DNA of 64,000 bases from Bradyrhizobium diazoefficiens (GCF_018129965.1 NZ_JAFCKW010000002.1:434001-498000); one strand, 5' to 3'. Counted from the first letter of the stretch, positions 1 to 8,806 are shown. The notes: a model not told the origin generated them from the letters alone. Made by a program: numbers and translations.

Positions 1-378
1 CGCCAGCCAGTGCCGCACCGGCACCATCGCGATGAGGAAGATACCGATCGCGAGATCGACGGCATGCGAGGGCAGCGCCAGCAGCGTTCTCGCCCCGAGC
101 GCGGCGGCGGGAATGCCGGTCAACGAATAGGCCGCGCAGGCCCGCCAGTCGACCTCGCGCCACCAGGCCAGGATGCGCGAAAAATTCGCCATCACGGACG
201 CCACCGCCATGATCGGCACGGCCTCCTTCGGCCCATACGCGTAGACCAGCACCGGCATCAGCATGATCGACGAGCCCGTGCCGACGATGCCCGAGATGAT
301 GCCGGCGAGCAGCCCGACGCTGAGGACGAAGAGAAAGGCCAAGGGCAAGGCTCCCGGAATCGGGCCGAGTTTAGCCAA
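1..378 (-). CDS. TauE/SafE (TSUP) family membrane permease, cut by the left edge
   Basis: The minus strand reads as the first ~126 residues of a TSUP-family permease, inner-membrane carriers for sulfite, sulfonates or other small organic anions. The diagnostic stretch is GIISGIVGTGSSIMLMPVL, the glycine-rich first repeat of the family, followed by a segment like KEAVPIMAVASVMANFSRI that matches the usual continuation. There is no ATG; the likely start is a TTG at 378 giving MAKLGPIPG, with another TTG slightly downstream. I see no strong ribosome binding site. The C-terminal half lies outside the window, so the substrate cannot be guessed. Confidence 0.75.
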   Translation of the reverse strand, partial: MAKLGPIPGALPLAFLFVLSVGLLAGIISGIVGTGSSIMLMPVLVYAYGPKEAVPIMAVASVMANFSRILAWWREVDWRACAAYSLTGIPAAALGARTLLALPSHAVDLAIGIFLIAMVPVRHWLA

Positions 379-529
379 AAGAGGTGGTAAGGCGAATGGC
401 TGCGCCCGTTGGGCCGTGGTTAAGCGCCGGTTCCGAGCCGTCTGCCAATCCGACCCGTTCGGCGACCTGCCCCTTAGAATTTGAAGCGTATTGATCGGAG
501 CGTCCGCCCCCAGGACTTTGAGGTCCGTG

Positions 530-850
530 ATGCCCGACCGCCCGTCCTTCTCCGCGCTCGACCGCCATGCGGTCCTCGGCGGATCCGACAACGGCTTTCC
601 CTGGTACGCCGGTGCGATGCTCGCGGTGGAAGCCAGTGAAGTGGTGCGGCTGCGCTGCGAGAAACTCGGCCATGGCGACGAGGCTGCCGCGCAGGAGGCC
701 ATGCTGATGGTCAGCGAGAAGATCGCGGCCGCCTTCGAGGCGGCAGCAAGCCTGCTGGCCGGGGCAACGCCGGGGACCATCGTCCAGCGCTATCGCGAGC
801 ACGTGGCCGCGAATGCCAGGCGGCTATCCGCGAACGAGCTCCGTGAATGA
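530..850 (+). CDS. Small conserved hypothetical protein (106 aa)
   Basis: This is a soluble protein of 106 residues with no signal peptide or membrane segment. It is rich in Ala and Glu and probably mostly helical (DEAAAQEAMLMVSEKIAAAF). The frame is open from 491, but the ATG at 530 (MPDRPSFSALDRHAV) is preceded by GAGGT at good spacing, so I start there. No catalytic motif is recognisable and the function is unknown. It runs convergent to the exonuclease III gene, 51 bases away. An antisense frame covers it but has no family resemblance. Confidence 0.65.
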   Translation: MPDRPSFSALDRHAVLGGSDNGFPWYAGAMLAVEASEVVRLRCEKLGHGDEAAAQEAMLMVSEKIAAAFEAAASLLAGATPGTIVQRYREHVAANARRLSANELRE

Positions 851-901
851 TTGCTGCTGGCAGGCAGCATGTCGCAGCAGGAGCCGGCGACCGGATCAAC
901 G

Positions 902-1672
902 TTATTTCAGCACCACCCACGCCGGCGCATGATCGCTCGCGCCATCCTCGCCGCGAACCTTCTTGTCGACGCCGGCCTTCGTCAGCCGTGAGACGAGGGC
1001 AGGGCTGAGCAGGAGATGGTCGAGCCGCAGGCCGGCATCACGCGGCCAGCGGTTCCGCTTGTAGTCCCAGAACGTGTAGATCCGTTGCTGCGGATTGAGT
1101 TCCCGGATCGCATCGCACCAGCCTTGTGCGACCAGTGACGCAAGGGCCGCGCGGCTCTTCGGCTGGATCAGTGCATCCTTGTCCCACGACCGTGTCGGAT
1201 AGATGTCGATCTCATCAGGCGCCACGTTGAAGTCGCCGGCGAGCACCACGGGCAGATCCTGCTTGATGAGCGTCTTGGCATGGCGCTTGAGGCGCGCAAA
1301 CCAGTCGAGCTTGTAGTCGAATTTCGGCCCCGGCTGCGGATTGCCGTTCGGCAGATAAATGCTCGAGACGATGATTCCGCGCACCGCAGCCTCGATGTAG
1401 CGGGCTTCGAGGTCGCCCGGTTTTCCCGGCAAGCGATCGCGGGTGAGAATCGGCTGGGCGTTTCGGGCCAGGATGGCGACGCCGTTCCACGTCTTCTGTC
1501 CACGCCACACGGCGCCGTAGCCGGCCCTTTCGATCGCGTCTGCGGGAAATTCGCCGTCACTTGCCTTCAGTTCCTGAAGCGCGACGACATCAGGCTTTGC
1601 CGCGCGCATCCATGCCAACAGATTGGGCAGGCGACGATTGATGTTGTTGATGTTGAATGTCGCAATCTTCAT
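902..1672 (-). CDS. xthA: Exodeoxyribonuclease III
   Basis: This is a Mg-dependent AP endonuclease and 3'-5' exonuclease of the exonuclease III/APE1 family, acting in base excision repair in the cytoplasm. It has 256 residues, near the usual ~260-270. The endonuclease/exonuclease/phosphatase fold motifs are all present: N7, the metal ligand E34 in LQELK, Y106 in SIYLPNG, D147 and N149 in GDFNV, RLDH at 216-219, and the catalytic S-D-H at 246-248. The frame is open upstream, but the start at MKIATFNINN (1672) fits the family exactly. It is divergent from the Cys-rich secreted gene, 39 bases away. Confidence 0.95.
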   Translation of the reverse strand: MKIATFNINNINRRLPNLLAWMRAAKPDVVALQELKASDGEFPADAIERAGYGAVWRGQKTWNGVAILARNAQPILTRDRLPGKPGDLEARYIEAAVRGIIVSSIYLPNGNPQPGPKFDYKLDWFARLKRHAKTLIKQDLPVVLAGDFNVAPDEIDIYPTRSWDKDALIQPKSRAALASLVAQGWCDAIRELNPQQRIYTFWDYKRNRWPRDAGLRLDHLLLSPALVSRLTKAGVDKKVRGEDGASDHAPAWVVLK

Positions 1673-1711
1673 GTAGAGCTGGAGCTTCCACCTTCCGACA
1701 CCGGAGTTACA

Positions 1712-1933
1712 ATGTCCAAGTTGAAGTTTGCTGCTTTCGTCGTCGTTGCCGCGATCTCCGGAGCGGCTTCGGCACAATCCTCCGATCCGCGCGGTGCGTG
1801 CAAGGCGGACTATGACAAATTCTGCGCCGGAATCACGCCGGGCGGCGGCAAGGTCATCGCCTGCCTCGACGCCAAGCGCGATCAGCTCAGCGCGTCCTGC
1901 AAGACGGCGCTCGACAGCCGGAAGAAGAAGTAA
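1712..1933 (+). CDS. Secreted cysteine-rich repeat protein (73 aa)
   Basis: This short exported protein has a signal peptide (MSKLKFAAFVVVAAISGAASA, cleavage after about residue 21). One cysteine-rich repeat of the GLG1 type (PF00839) follows, with the pattern C-x-x-D-x-x-x-F-C ... G-x-V-I-x-C-L ... L-S-x-x-C. It is likely periplasmic and disulfide-bonded. Single-repeat members are common in Rhizobiales and have no known function. It is divergent from xthA and convergent with alr. Confidence 0.85.
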   Translation: MSKLKFAAFVVVAAISGAASAQSSDPRGACKADYDKFCAGITPGGGKVIACLDAKRDQLSASCKTALDSRKKK

Positions 1934-1944
1934 GCGGCTGACAA

Positions 1945-3228
1945 CTAGGTGGGCAGCGGCGGCGGGCTCACCGGCTTATCGAGCGGCGGCGGAGCCAACG
2001 GCTGATCGGCCGCCGGTAAGGGCTCCGGCTTCGTCAGCGACTCCACCACGTTGCCGCCCTTGTAGATGCGGGCATAGCGGTGGCCGAGGCTGGTCAGGAC
2101 CTCATAGCCGATGGTGCCGAAATGGTGCGCGAGTTCGTCGACGGTGATGCCTTCGCCGATCAGCGTCACCAGATGGCCGCGCCGCGCCGCATTCGGCGGC
2201 AGGTCGGTGATGTCGATCGCGATCAAATCCATGGATACGCGGCCCGCGACCGGGCATCGCTTGCCGGCGGCGATGACCTCGGCGCCGCGGGTGCCGTCAT
2301 TGGAACTGGCGGCGCGGAAATAGCCGTCGGCATAGCCGACGGCGATGATCGCGAGCCGGGTTGGTCTGCGCGCCGTCCAGGTGCCGCCATAGCCGACGGT
2401 CTCGCCGCGCTCGACGTTGCGGATCTGAACGATGCGCGCCTTGAGGTCGACGACCGGCTGCATCGGATTGTCGGCCTCCGGCGTCGGATTGACGCCGTAG
2501 AGCGCCGCACCCGGCCGGACCAGGTCGAACTGGAACGGGGCACCGAGGAAAATGCCTGATGAATTGGCGAGCGCGGCCGGCACGCCGGAGAATTCGCTGG
2601 CGATGCTACGGAAGGCCGCGAGCTGCTTGGCGTTGACGGGATTGTTGAGCTGCTCGGCCGACACCAGATGGCTCATCACCAGCGTGATGCCGTGGTCGCC
2701 GGCATTGATGCGGGGGATGATGGCCTGCGCCTCGGCCAGCGTCAGCCCCAGCCGGTTCATGCCGGTGTCGACGTGGATGGCGGCGCCTCCGTTCCAGCCA
2801 GTGCGGCGGCAAAACACGTCCCATTCGGCGAGCTCGTTGAGATCGCCGATCACCGGCCGGCAATTGATGCTGGCGTAGTGCTCGCCGGTATTCTGGAAAT
2901 AGCCGCCGAGCACATAGATCGCGGCGTCCGGCACGGCCCCGCGCACCTTGCGCGCTTCCTCGATGGTGGCGACGAAGAAGGTCTTGCAGCCGGCCTTGCT
3001 CAGCGCGCGCGAGACCTGCTCGGCGCCGCAGCCATAGGCGTCGGCCTTGATCACCGCCGAGCATTCGGCGGGGACGGCCGTCTTTTCGAGCTTGCGCCAG
3101 TTGGCGATGATGGCATCGAGATCGACGGTGAGCACGCCGCCATAGGCTGCGAGGGCGGCGGCCTGATTGGCCTCCGCCGAGAGAAGGCCGGATTGCGGGA
3201 TCATTTTCGTGTCGGACGCCATTGTCAT
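1945..3228 (-). CDS. alr: Alanine racemase
   Basis: This PLP enzyme interconverts L- and D-alanine for peptidoglycan in the cytoplasm. The PLP lysine is K61 in SAVIKADAYGCG, the second catalytic base is Y280 in GETVGYGGTW, and HVDTGMNRLG at 152-161 is the conserved barrel strand. At 427 residues it is longer than the usual ~370, because of a ~30-residue N-terminal extension and a Pro-rich tail after residue ~400. The start may be two codons further in (MASDTKM, 3222). It sits downstream of dnaB on the same strand, a common alphaproteobacterial arrangement. Confidence 0.95.
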   Translation of the reverse strand: MTMASDTKMIPQSGLLSAEANQAAALAAYGGVLTVDLDAIIANWRKLEKTAVPAECSAVIKADAYGCGAEQVSRALSKAGCKTFFVATIEEARKVRGAVPDAAIYVLGGYFQNTGEHYASINCRPVIGDLNELAEWDVFCRRTGWNGGAAIHVDTGMNRLGLTLAEAQAIIPRINAGDHGITLVMSHLVSAEQLNNPVNAKQLAAFRSIASEFSGVPAALANSSGIFLGAPFQFDLVRPGAALYGVNPTPEADNPMQPVVDLKARIVQIRNVERGETVGYGGTWTARRPTRLAIIAVGYADGYFRAASSNDGTRGAEVIAAGKRCPVAGRVSMDLIAIDITDLPPNAARRGHLVTLIGEGITVDELAHHFGTIGYEVLTSLGHRYARIYKGGNVVESLTKPEPLPAADQPLAPPPLDKPVSPPPLPT

Positions 3229-3285
3229 GGCGCCGTTTTACGCAAGAGGTTGGCCCGGTTCAAGGAACTCTGCCGGATCAAGGCC

Positions 3286-4791
3286 TCAGTAGTCGCTGCG
3301 ATCGGGGATCTGGCCGTCATGCGCGAGGTCGCCGAAGCGCGTCACCGAGGCGTCGAAGTGCAGCTCCACGGTGCCGGTCGGACCGTGGCGCTGTTTGCCG
3401 ATGATGACCTCGGCACGCCCGGCCGTGCGCTCCATGTCGCCCTGCCATTTGGCGTGTTCTTCGGTGCCGGGGCGCGGCTCCTTCATCGCAAGGTAGTATT
3501 CCTCGCGGAACACGAACAGCACGACGTCGGCGTCCTGCTCGATCGAGCCGGATTCACGCAAGTCCGAGAGCTGCGGCCGTTTGTCGTCGCGCGATTCGAC
3601 CTGACGCGAGAGCTGCGACAGCGCGATCACGGGGACGTTCAGCTCCTTTGCCAGCGCCTTCAGGCTGGTCGTGATCTCCGTGATTTCCTGCACGCGGCTG
3701 TCGCTGGCGCGCTTGCCCGAGCCGGACAGCAGCTGGATATAGTCGATCACCAGGAGGTCGAGGCCCTTCTGACGCTTCAGCCGGCGCGCGCGCGCCATCA
3801 ACTGGGCGATCGACAGGCCGCCGGTCGCGTCGACGTAGAAGGGCAGCGACTGCAGCTCGATCGAAACCTGGCGGATCTTCTCGAAATCGGCCTCCGTGAT
3901 GCCGCCGCGGCGGATGTGGGAGGAGGGAATGCCGGTGCGCTCGGCCACGATACGCGTGGCGAGCTGGTCGGCCGACATTTCGCAGGAGAAGAAGCCGATC
4001 ACACCGCCATTGGCGGCCTTCATGGTGCCGTCGGCCTGAAGCTCCGGCACGTAGGCTTGCGCGACGTTGTAGGCGATGTTGGTCGCCAGTGACGTCTTGC
4101 CCATGCCGGGACGTCCCGCGACGATGATGAGGTCGGAGTGCTGCAAGCCGCCCATCTTGGTATCGAGGTCGCGCAGGCCCGTCGAGATGCCCGACAGCTT
4201 TCCATCGCGCTGGAACGCCTTTGCGGCGAGATCGACCGCGACGGTCAGCGCCTGCGAGAATTTCTGGAAGCCACCATCGTAGCGGCCGGACTCGGCGAGC
4301 TCATAGAGCCGGCGCTCGGCGTCCTCGATCTGCGCCCGCGGCGCGAAGTCGACCGGGGCGTCGTAGGCGACATTGACCATGTCCTCGCCGATGCCGATCA
4401 GATCGCGGCGCAAGGCGAGATCGTAGATGGTACGGCCGTAGTCCTGCGCGTTGATGATGGTGGTCGCTTCGGCGGCGAGCCGCGCCAAATACTGCCCGAT
4501 GGTCATGCCGCCGACGTCGGTGTCGGCGGGCAGGAACGTCTTCAGCGTCACGGGGGTGGCGATCTTGCCCATCCGGATCAGGCTGCCGGCGGTCTCGTAG
4601 ATGGTCTGATGCAGCGGCTCGAAATAATGCTTCGGTTCCAGGAAGTCGGAGACCCGGTAGAAGGCATCGTTGTTGACCAGGATCGCGCCGAGAAGGCTCT
4701 GTTCCGCCTCGATATTATGCGGTGCGCTCCGGTAGGCGGGAGTTCCGGCTTCCGGCGCGAGTTTGAGGACGTTCGAATCAGTCAGGGCCAT
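3286..4791 (-). CDS. dnaB: Replicative DNA helicase DnaB
   Basis: DnaB is the hexameric 5'-3' helicase of the replication fork. This protein has 501 residues: an N-terminal primase-interaction domain (about 20-125), a linker, then the RecA-like domain. Walker A is GRPGMGKT at 226-233 and Walker B lies in LLVIDYIQLL. The arginine finger region reads SDLRESGSIEQDADVV, and the C-terminal HGPTGTVELHFD is typical. The frame is open 25 codons further upstream, but MALTDSNVLK at 4791 matches family starts. It lies 57 bases upstream of alr and may be cotranscribed with it. Confidence 0.95.
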   Translation of the reverse strand: MALTDSNVLKLAPEAGTPAYRSAPHNIEAEQSLLGAILVNNDAFYRVSDFLEPKHYFEPLHQTIYETAGSLIRMGKIATPVTLKTFLPADTDVGGMTIGQYLARLAAEATTIINAQDYGRTIYDLALRRDLIGIGEDMVNVAYDAPVDFAPRAQIEDAERRLYELAESGRYDGGFQKFSQALTVAVDLAAKAFQRDGKLSGISTGLRDLDTKMGGLQHSDLIIVAGRPGMGKTSLATNIAYNVAQAYVPELQADGTMKAANGGVIGFFSCEMSADQLATRIVAERTGIPSSHIRRGGITEADFEKIRQVSIELQSLPFYVDATGGLSIAQLMARARRLKRQKGLDLLVIDYIQLLSGSGKRASDSRVQEITEITTSLKALAKELNVPVIALSQLSRQVESRDDKRPQLSDLRESGSIEQDADVVLFVFREEYYLAMKEPRPGTEEHAKWQGDMERTAGRAEVIIGKQRHGPTGTVELHFDASVTRFGDLAHDGQIPDRSDY

Positions 4792-5091
4792 GGTCGAGCG
4801 ATAGCAATTTTCTGGGGCGGATGCGGGGCCGGGATAAAGCGCCGCCGCAGACCAAAGCGGAAGCAAAAGCTGGCCGCTATCAACCGATCATTAAAGCGGT
4901 GGATGATTGGCGGCCGCATCACGTGCCGTGCTTGACGCATTTTCACGGAACGCGTCGCGTCTGGAGAGCCGCCGCGACCAAGCCATGGAAATATCCCGAA
5001 ACCATGGATGATTGACCTGAACCTGATGGAATGCCGCGCAGACCTACTGGGGAGCGCGACGTGACGCGCGCCGGGGGCTCTCCGCCCGGTG
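4792..5091. other. Intergenic region upstream of dnaB
   Basis: These 300 bases lie between the dnaB start and the stop of the 39-residue ORF at 5092-5211, which is also on the minus strand. The region should hold the dnaB promoter, but I could not pick a convincing -35/-10 pair. I see no palindrome, RNA gene or supported ORF. Confidence 0.3.
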
Positions 5092-5211
5092 TCAGACCAG
5101 CAGGAGGTAGATGAGCGCGATCAAGGCCGCTCCGACGCCGGTGGCGATGAGAGCGTAATCGGTGCGGAGGTCGTCCTGCGCGTCGAATGAGGTTTGGGAC
5201 TGCTTGCTCAT
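5092..5211 (-). CDS. Very small single-span membrane protein (39 aa)
   Basis: A 39-residue ORF starts at ATG 5211 (MSKQSQTSFDAQDDLRTDY) and ends in one hydrophobic helix (ALIATGVGAALIALIYLLLV). It is below normal gene-calling limits. The DYALIATGVGAALIALI part resembles the hydrophobic helix of Flp-type pilins (EYGLIAAGIALAIIAVV). However, the Gly-x-Glu processing site and the C-terminal domain are missing, so it could be a relic or simply a small membrane peptide. Codon composition fits coding DNA. The ribosome binding site is weak. Confidence 0.5.
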   Translation of the reverse strand: MSKQSQTSFDAQDDLRTDYALIATGVGAALIALIYLLLV

Positions 5212-5360
5212 AGCGACCGTCTAAGCCAGGCCCGACGAGCCTCATGTGAAGTAGGTCACAAATCCCCGGATTTTTTCGGGGGTGCGGCCGGAACAGGTTG
5301 GGGTGCAAGGGATTACCGTTGGTGTCCCTAGAGAATTCTCCTGCGGGAACGAGGCAAGCG

Positions 5361-5555
5361 ATGCGGCCAGAACGGCAGCACCAGATATGGCGGAGCGAGG
5401 CGGGCAGCCGGCTTTGGCTGTCCGGTCTGATCGCAGCCATGCAGTACGCTGAGCAGCCCCACATCCGCCGCGAGCAGCTCGAGCACGACATCCGCGAGCA
5501 GGTGCGGGCCCACTTGGCGCTTCCCGCCACCTCGCTGTCCACTCTTCGTCATTAG
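5361..5555 (+). CDS. Small hypothetical protein (64 aa)
   Basis: The ORF starts at ATG 5361 (MRPERQHQIWRSEAGSR) with GAGG seven bases upstream, which favours this start over the in-frame one at 5298. The product is a charged, soluble, probably helical protein (EQLEHDIREQVRAHLA). No motif is recognised and the function is unknown. Confidence 0.45.
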   Translation: MRPERQHQIWRSEAGSRLWLSGLIAAMQYAEQPHIRREQLEHDIREQVRAHLALPATSLSTLRH

Positions 5556-5848
5556 GATTTTGTTGACCCTCCGGGGCGGGACCGGCGCCACCATTCGACC
5601 TGCGCGGGCGGCCGTTGCGGCGCCGCGTCTTTGCGACGATGTGGCCGCTTTCCGGCGGTGCCGCATGACCCGTGTGCCTCCCGTCGCGCGGCGCTATGAC
5701 GCTGTGTCCACAGCCGATATTCGAAAAGCGCTTAATCACATCCTTGCGCTTGGAGGCTGCTTCCATTCACAGCTCAATCCGCTAAAAGGTGACCGCCGCC
5801 GCACCTTGTGCCGGCTGCAATCGCGTCAATTCGATGGAGATGATGGGA
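5556..5848. other. Intergenic region upstream of the CxxCH protein gene
   Basis: About 290 bases separate the 64-residue ORF from the next supported start. Frames in it are open but show no family resemblance. I see no palindrome or clear promoter. A run of candidate ATG codons (5834, 5840, 5843, 5849) lies at its right end. Confidence 0.3.
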
Positions 5849-6748
5849 ATGTCGAGCCGAGCGCTCAGCCTCGCGACGGTAGTGCTTCTGATCGGCTTCG
5901 GCGCGACCGACGCCGTTCTTGCGCAGGCGACGAACCTCGAGGCCGGCAAGGCCCCATCCCAGCTCTTCGCGCAGACCTGCAATGCCTGCCACAAGAGCCC
6001 GCGTGGGCTGTTGAAGACGGTCGCGCCCGGCTCGCTGCCGGGATTCCTGCGCCAGCACTACACGACCAGCTCCGACATGGCCGGCGTGTTGTCCGCCTAC
6101 CTCGTCTCCAACGGCGCCACCGATACTCGCTATCAGGCCAAGGACGGGAAGGATAAAAAGGACGGCGCCAGGGAGAAGGAAGCCAATACCACTCCCGCGC
6201 AGCCGCCTGAGCATCAGGGCCGCCGCTCGCGATCCCAGGACGCCGCCAAGCCGGAAGGCGAGGCCGCAGCTCCCGCCGCGGAGGGCGCGCGCCAGAAGCG
6301 TGTGGCGCGGCCGACCGAGGAAGGTGGCAAGCCCGAGGGGCAGGTCGCACCGGAAGGGCGCAAGGGAAAGCGTCGCGCCAAGCCCGGCACCGAAGAAGCT
6401 CCGAAGGTCGATGCCGCCGCGCCCGCCAGCGAGGACAAGAAGACCGAGCCGAAGTCGGAGTTCAAACCCGACAGCGCCAAGGTCGAGCCCAGCCGCGACG
6501 CGGCCAAGCCCGAAAGCGCCAAGGTCGAGCCGCGCGGCAGCGACGCTCCGGCACTGCGGCCCGATCCGGTCCCGCAGGTGACGCCCGCTGCCAAGCCCGC
6601 CGAGTCCAAGCCCACCGAGTCAAAGCCGGCCGAAGAGGCTTCGCCCAAGCCGGCCGCCTCTGCCACGAGCCCCGAGCCGGCGCCGCCCGCGACCGCTGCC
6701 GCTCCGTCGGACTCGTCAGGACCGCCCACGCCGCCGATTTCGCGTTGA
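5849..6748 (+). CDS. Exported single-CxxCH (cytochrome c-like) protein with a long low-complexity tail
   Basis: I start at ATG 5849 (MSSRALSLATVVLL), nine bases after GGAG; ATGs at 5834-5843 are alternatives. The product has 299 residues: a signal peptide to about residue 25, then a short domain holding one CNACH motif (C44-H48, a covalent heme c site). From about residue 95 to the end it is almost wholly Pro/Ala/Lys/Glu-rich, with near repeats such as DSAKVEPS / ESAKVEPR and AESKPTESKPAEE. It is probably periplasmic. The heme domain is shorter than a normal cytochrome c, and I see no downstream Met ligand with confidence, so heme binding is an inference. The tail could be a periplasm- or wall-spanning spacer. 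Confidence 0.75.
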   Translation: MSSRALSLATVVLLIGFGATDAVLAQATNLEAGKAPSQLFAQTCNACHKSPRGLLKTVAPGSLPGFLRQHYTTSSDMAGVLSAYLVSNGATDTRYQAKDGKDKKDGAREKEANTTPAQPPEHQGRRSRSQDAAKPEGEAAAPAAEGARQKRVARPTEEGGKPEGQVAPEGRKGKRRAKPGTEEAPKVDAAAPASEDKKTEPKSEFKPDSAKVEPSRDAAKPESAKVEPRGSDAPALRPDPVPQVTPAAKPAESKPTESKPAEEASPKPAASATSPEPAPPATAAAPSDSSGPPTPPISR

Positions 6749-6892
6749 GCCGATCAAACTTCGCCGATCGCAGCGGCCACCTCGCGTGGCGAAGTGGCGC
6801 GGACCCTGTTGTCACCTTCGGTCTCGGAGAGAAGCTGGCCTCCCGGGCGCGGGGGATTCAAGCCGGGCCGCCAAATCTCCGTTGCCGCCGCC

Positions 6893-6930
6893 AAAACGAA
6901 AAGCCCGGCCGCCTGAGGCGACCGGGCTGA
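6893..6930 (-). terminator. Rho-independent terminator of the S6-L9 operon
   Basis: A GC-rich hairpin has arms AGCCCGG (6902-6908) and CCGGGCT (6922-6928), extended inside by CGCC/GGCG. On the minus strand it is followed by TTTTCGTTTT. It lies about 105 bases past the rplI stop in the correct orientation. Confidence 0.8.
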
Positions 6931-6942
6931 TCCGTCTTGTCT

Positions 6943-7025
6943 CGTCATTGCCGGGTTTGATCCGGCAATCCATCTCATCGAGCTGACTCTGGTGATGGAT
7001 GCGCGGGGCAAGCCCGCGCATGACG
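6943..7025. repeat. Two-hairpin intergenic repeat element
   Basis: The 83-base element is bounded by inverted CGTCAT/ATGACG. It has two internal palindromes: ATTGCCGG/CCGGCAAT (6947-6954, 6962-6969) and ATGCGCGGG/CCCGCGCAT (6999-7007, 7013-7021). The form matches the CGTCATTGCCGGG... dispersed element I recall from Bradyrhizobium intergenic regions. It lies between rplI and its terminator. Confidence 0.65.
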
Positions 7026-7033
7026 CTGCGTAT

Positions 7034-7636
7034 TTACTTTTCGGTCTCGTCCGCGGCCGGGGCCGGCTCGTCGTCGAGCTGGGCTTCCGGATCGAAGAAC
7101 TCGCCGGCGGCGGCGATCGCCTCGGCGGCCGCATCGCGGTCCTCGTTGCGGGTCGAGATGTCCTCGCCGCGGTTGATGCGCTCGGCCTCGTCCTGGCTGC
7201 GGGCAACCGTGACGGAGATCTCGACTTCAACCTCGGGGTGGATGGCAACGGTGATCGAGCGCTTGCCGATGACCTTGATCGGTGCGTCGAGCTGGACCTG
7301 CGGGCGGGACAGCGAGATGCCTTCGGCTTCGAACGCGACGACGATGTCACGCACGTTGACCGAGCCGAACAGCTGGCCGGATTCGGACGCCTGGCGGATC
7401 ACGATGATGTTCTTGCCCGCGATCTTCTCGGCGACCTTGGACGCCTCGCCCTTGCTCTGGAGGTTGCGAGCTTCGAGCTCGGCCTTCATGCCGTCGTACT
7501 TGGCCTTGTTGTCGGCGGTGGCGCGCAGCGCCTTGCCGCGCTTGAGCAGGAAATTGCGGGCATAGCCGTCGCGAACCTTCACGACTTCGCCCATCTGGCC
7601 GAGCTTGCTGACGCGTTCCAGCAGAATGACTTCCAT
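7034..7636 (-). CDS. rplI: 50S ribosomal protein L9
   Basis: L9 binds 23S rRNA at the base of the L1 stalk and helps keep the reading frame. The N-terminal domain ([21 protein letters not shown], then [14 protein letters not shown]) is typical. The C-terminal domain follows a long helix. At 200 residues it is longer than the ~150 of E. coli because of an acidic tail (AAADETEK end), usual in alphaproteobacteria. A strong AGGAGAA ribosome binding site precedes ATG 7636. It is the last gene of the S6-S18-DUF2232-L9 operon and lies 54 bases after the DUF2232 gene. Confidence 0.97.
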   Translation of the reverse strand: MEVILLERVSKLGQMGEVVKVRDGYARNFLLKRGKALRATADNKAKYDGMKAELEARNLQSKGEASKVAEKIAGKNIIVIRQASESGQLFGSVNVRDIVVAFEAEGISLSRPQVQLDAPIKVIGKRSITVAIHPEVEVEISVTVARSQDEAERINRGEDISTRNEDRDAAAEAIAAAGEFFDPEAQLDDEPAPAADETEK

Positions 7637-7690
7637 ATTCGTTCTCCTTTTGAAGTGTTGAGTGTTGAGTGTGGATTTTCGAACTTGAAC

Positions 7691-8665
7691 CTAGATGGTT
7701 GGTAGCGGCGGTGGCTGGCGGCTGCGCAGGAAGCGCTCGCGAAAGCCGAACACGGCGTCCGCCATGCCGAGGATCACCATCGCAATCACCGGCCAGCCGA
7801 AGACGACGACCACGGCGTAGGTCGAGCTGAGCCAGAAGGTGCGGCTCTTCAGGGCCAGCGTCAGCGTGTGCAGCACGGCAAAGCCGGTGAACGCGTAGCC
7901 CATCATCAGCGCCGCCGCGGCGATCTGCGCGGCGATGGCGAGCAGCCCGCCGGTGAAGCAGAAGGCGAGTGCGACGCAGAGCCCGACCAACGTCATCGGC
8001 GGCAGCTCCGCAGTTTTCATGTCCGGCCAGGGACGCGCCAGCCGGCCCGACGTCGCCGTGATCCTGGCGCCGAGCCAGAGGTTGAGCGTGAGCGTCATCA
8101 TCGCGACGACGGTGGCGGCGGCCGGCGCGATCCGCACCAGCGCGTCGACGAACGGGCCGACTTCGCCTGATGTCTGCGAGTCGGTGGCGCGGAGCAGGCG
8201 CAGCAAGCCGCGTCGCAACGTTCCGGTGATGGTCTCGGCGTCGGTGCCGAGCGTGAGCAGTGCGGCAATCGTGGTCAGCGCGGCGAAGCCTGCGATCCAC
8301 AATAGCAGGCGACCGACCGGATACCATTCGAGTTCGGGCTGCGACGCAGGCCCGGCGGCGAGCTGTGTAACGGGGCCCGCCTGCCGGCTGAGCAGGACGA
8401 GATGGCCGAGCCACCAGGCCGGCAGCGCGACGGTCACGGCAAAGGCGATGCAGTAGGGCAGGCCGAACAGGGCGCCGAGGCCGATCGCAGCAGCGATGCC
8501 GCCGACGCTGGCGCAAAGCGGTCCCCAGCCGATCGCGGCGACCATCAGCGGCAATGGCGCAAGATAGAACAGGACGAGCGAGATCAGCGCGCCCGAAACG
8601 ATCGAGGCGAACATCAGGGCCGACGCGGCGCCGGCGATCAGGGCTATCAGTCCAAAAGCCATCAT
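7691..8665 (-). CDS. DUF2232 membrane protein in the ribosomal S6-L9 operon
   Basis: This is a 324-residue integral membrane protein with roughly eight hydrophobic helices, starting MMAFGLIALIAGAASALMF. It matches the DUF2232/YybS-like family, which sits between rpsR and rplI in many alphaproteobacteria. The molecular role is unknown. Spacing of 54 bases to rplI suggests cotranscription, while 213 bases with hairpins and a palindromic repeat separate it from rpsR. A separate promoter for this gene and rplI is therefore possible. Confidence 0.85.
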   Translation of the reverse strand: MMAFGLIALIAGAASALMFASIVSGALISLVLFYLAPLPLMVAAIGWGPLCASVGGIAAAIGLGALFGLPYCIAFAVTVALPAWWLGHLVLLSRQAGPVTQLAAGPASQPELEWYPVGRLLLWIAGFAALTTIAALLTLGTDAETITGTLRRGLLRLLRATDSQTSGEVGPFVDALVRIAPAAATVVAMMTLTLNLWLGARITATSGRLARPWPDMKTAELPPMTLVGLCVALAFCFTGGLLAIAAQIAAAALMMGYAFTGFAVLHTLTLALKSRTFWLSSTYAVVVVFGWPVIAMVILGMADAVFGFRERFLRSRQPPPLPTI

Positions 8666-8748
8666 CAGCTGTCCCGCTCCCTTCGAGCGGTTAGAGGCAT
8701 CGCCCCAACCATCGGCGACCGGACGACCCGGAAGCCTTATGAGATCAA

Positions 8749-8795
8749 AGCATGATCCGGAAAAGTGTGTGGCGGTTTTCCGAAAAGATCATGCT
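8749..8795. repeat. REP-like palindrome (AGCATGATC...GATCATGCT)
   Basis: Imperfect inverted arms AGCATGATC-CGGAAAA and TTTTCCG-AAAAGATCATGCT flank a short loop. The same core occurs as a longer perfect palindrome at 54980-55028 and as a half site at 11787-11800. It lies in the rpsR-DUF2232 gap. Confidence 0.75.
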
Positions 8796-8806
8796 CAAAT
8801 GACAAC

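Noticed and set aside
2668..4092. Long plus-strand frame opposite alr and dnaB
   Set aside because: It is antisense to two certain genes, has no family resemblance, and GC-rich DNA often leaves the opposite strand open.
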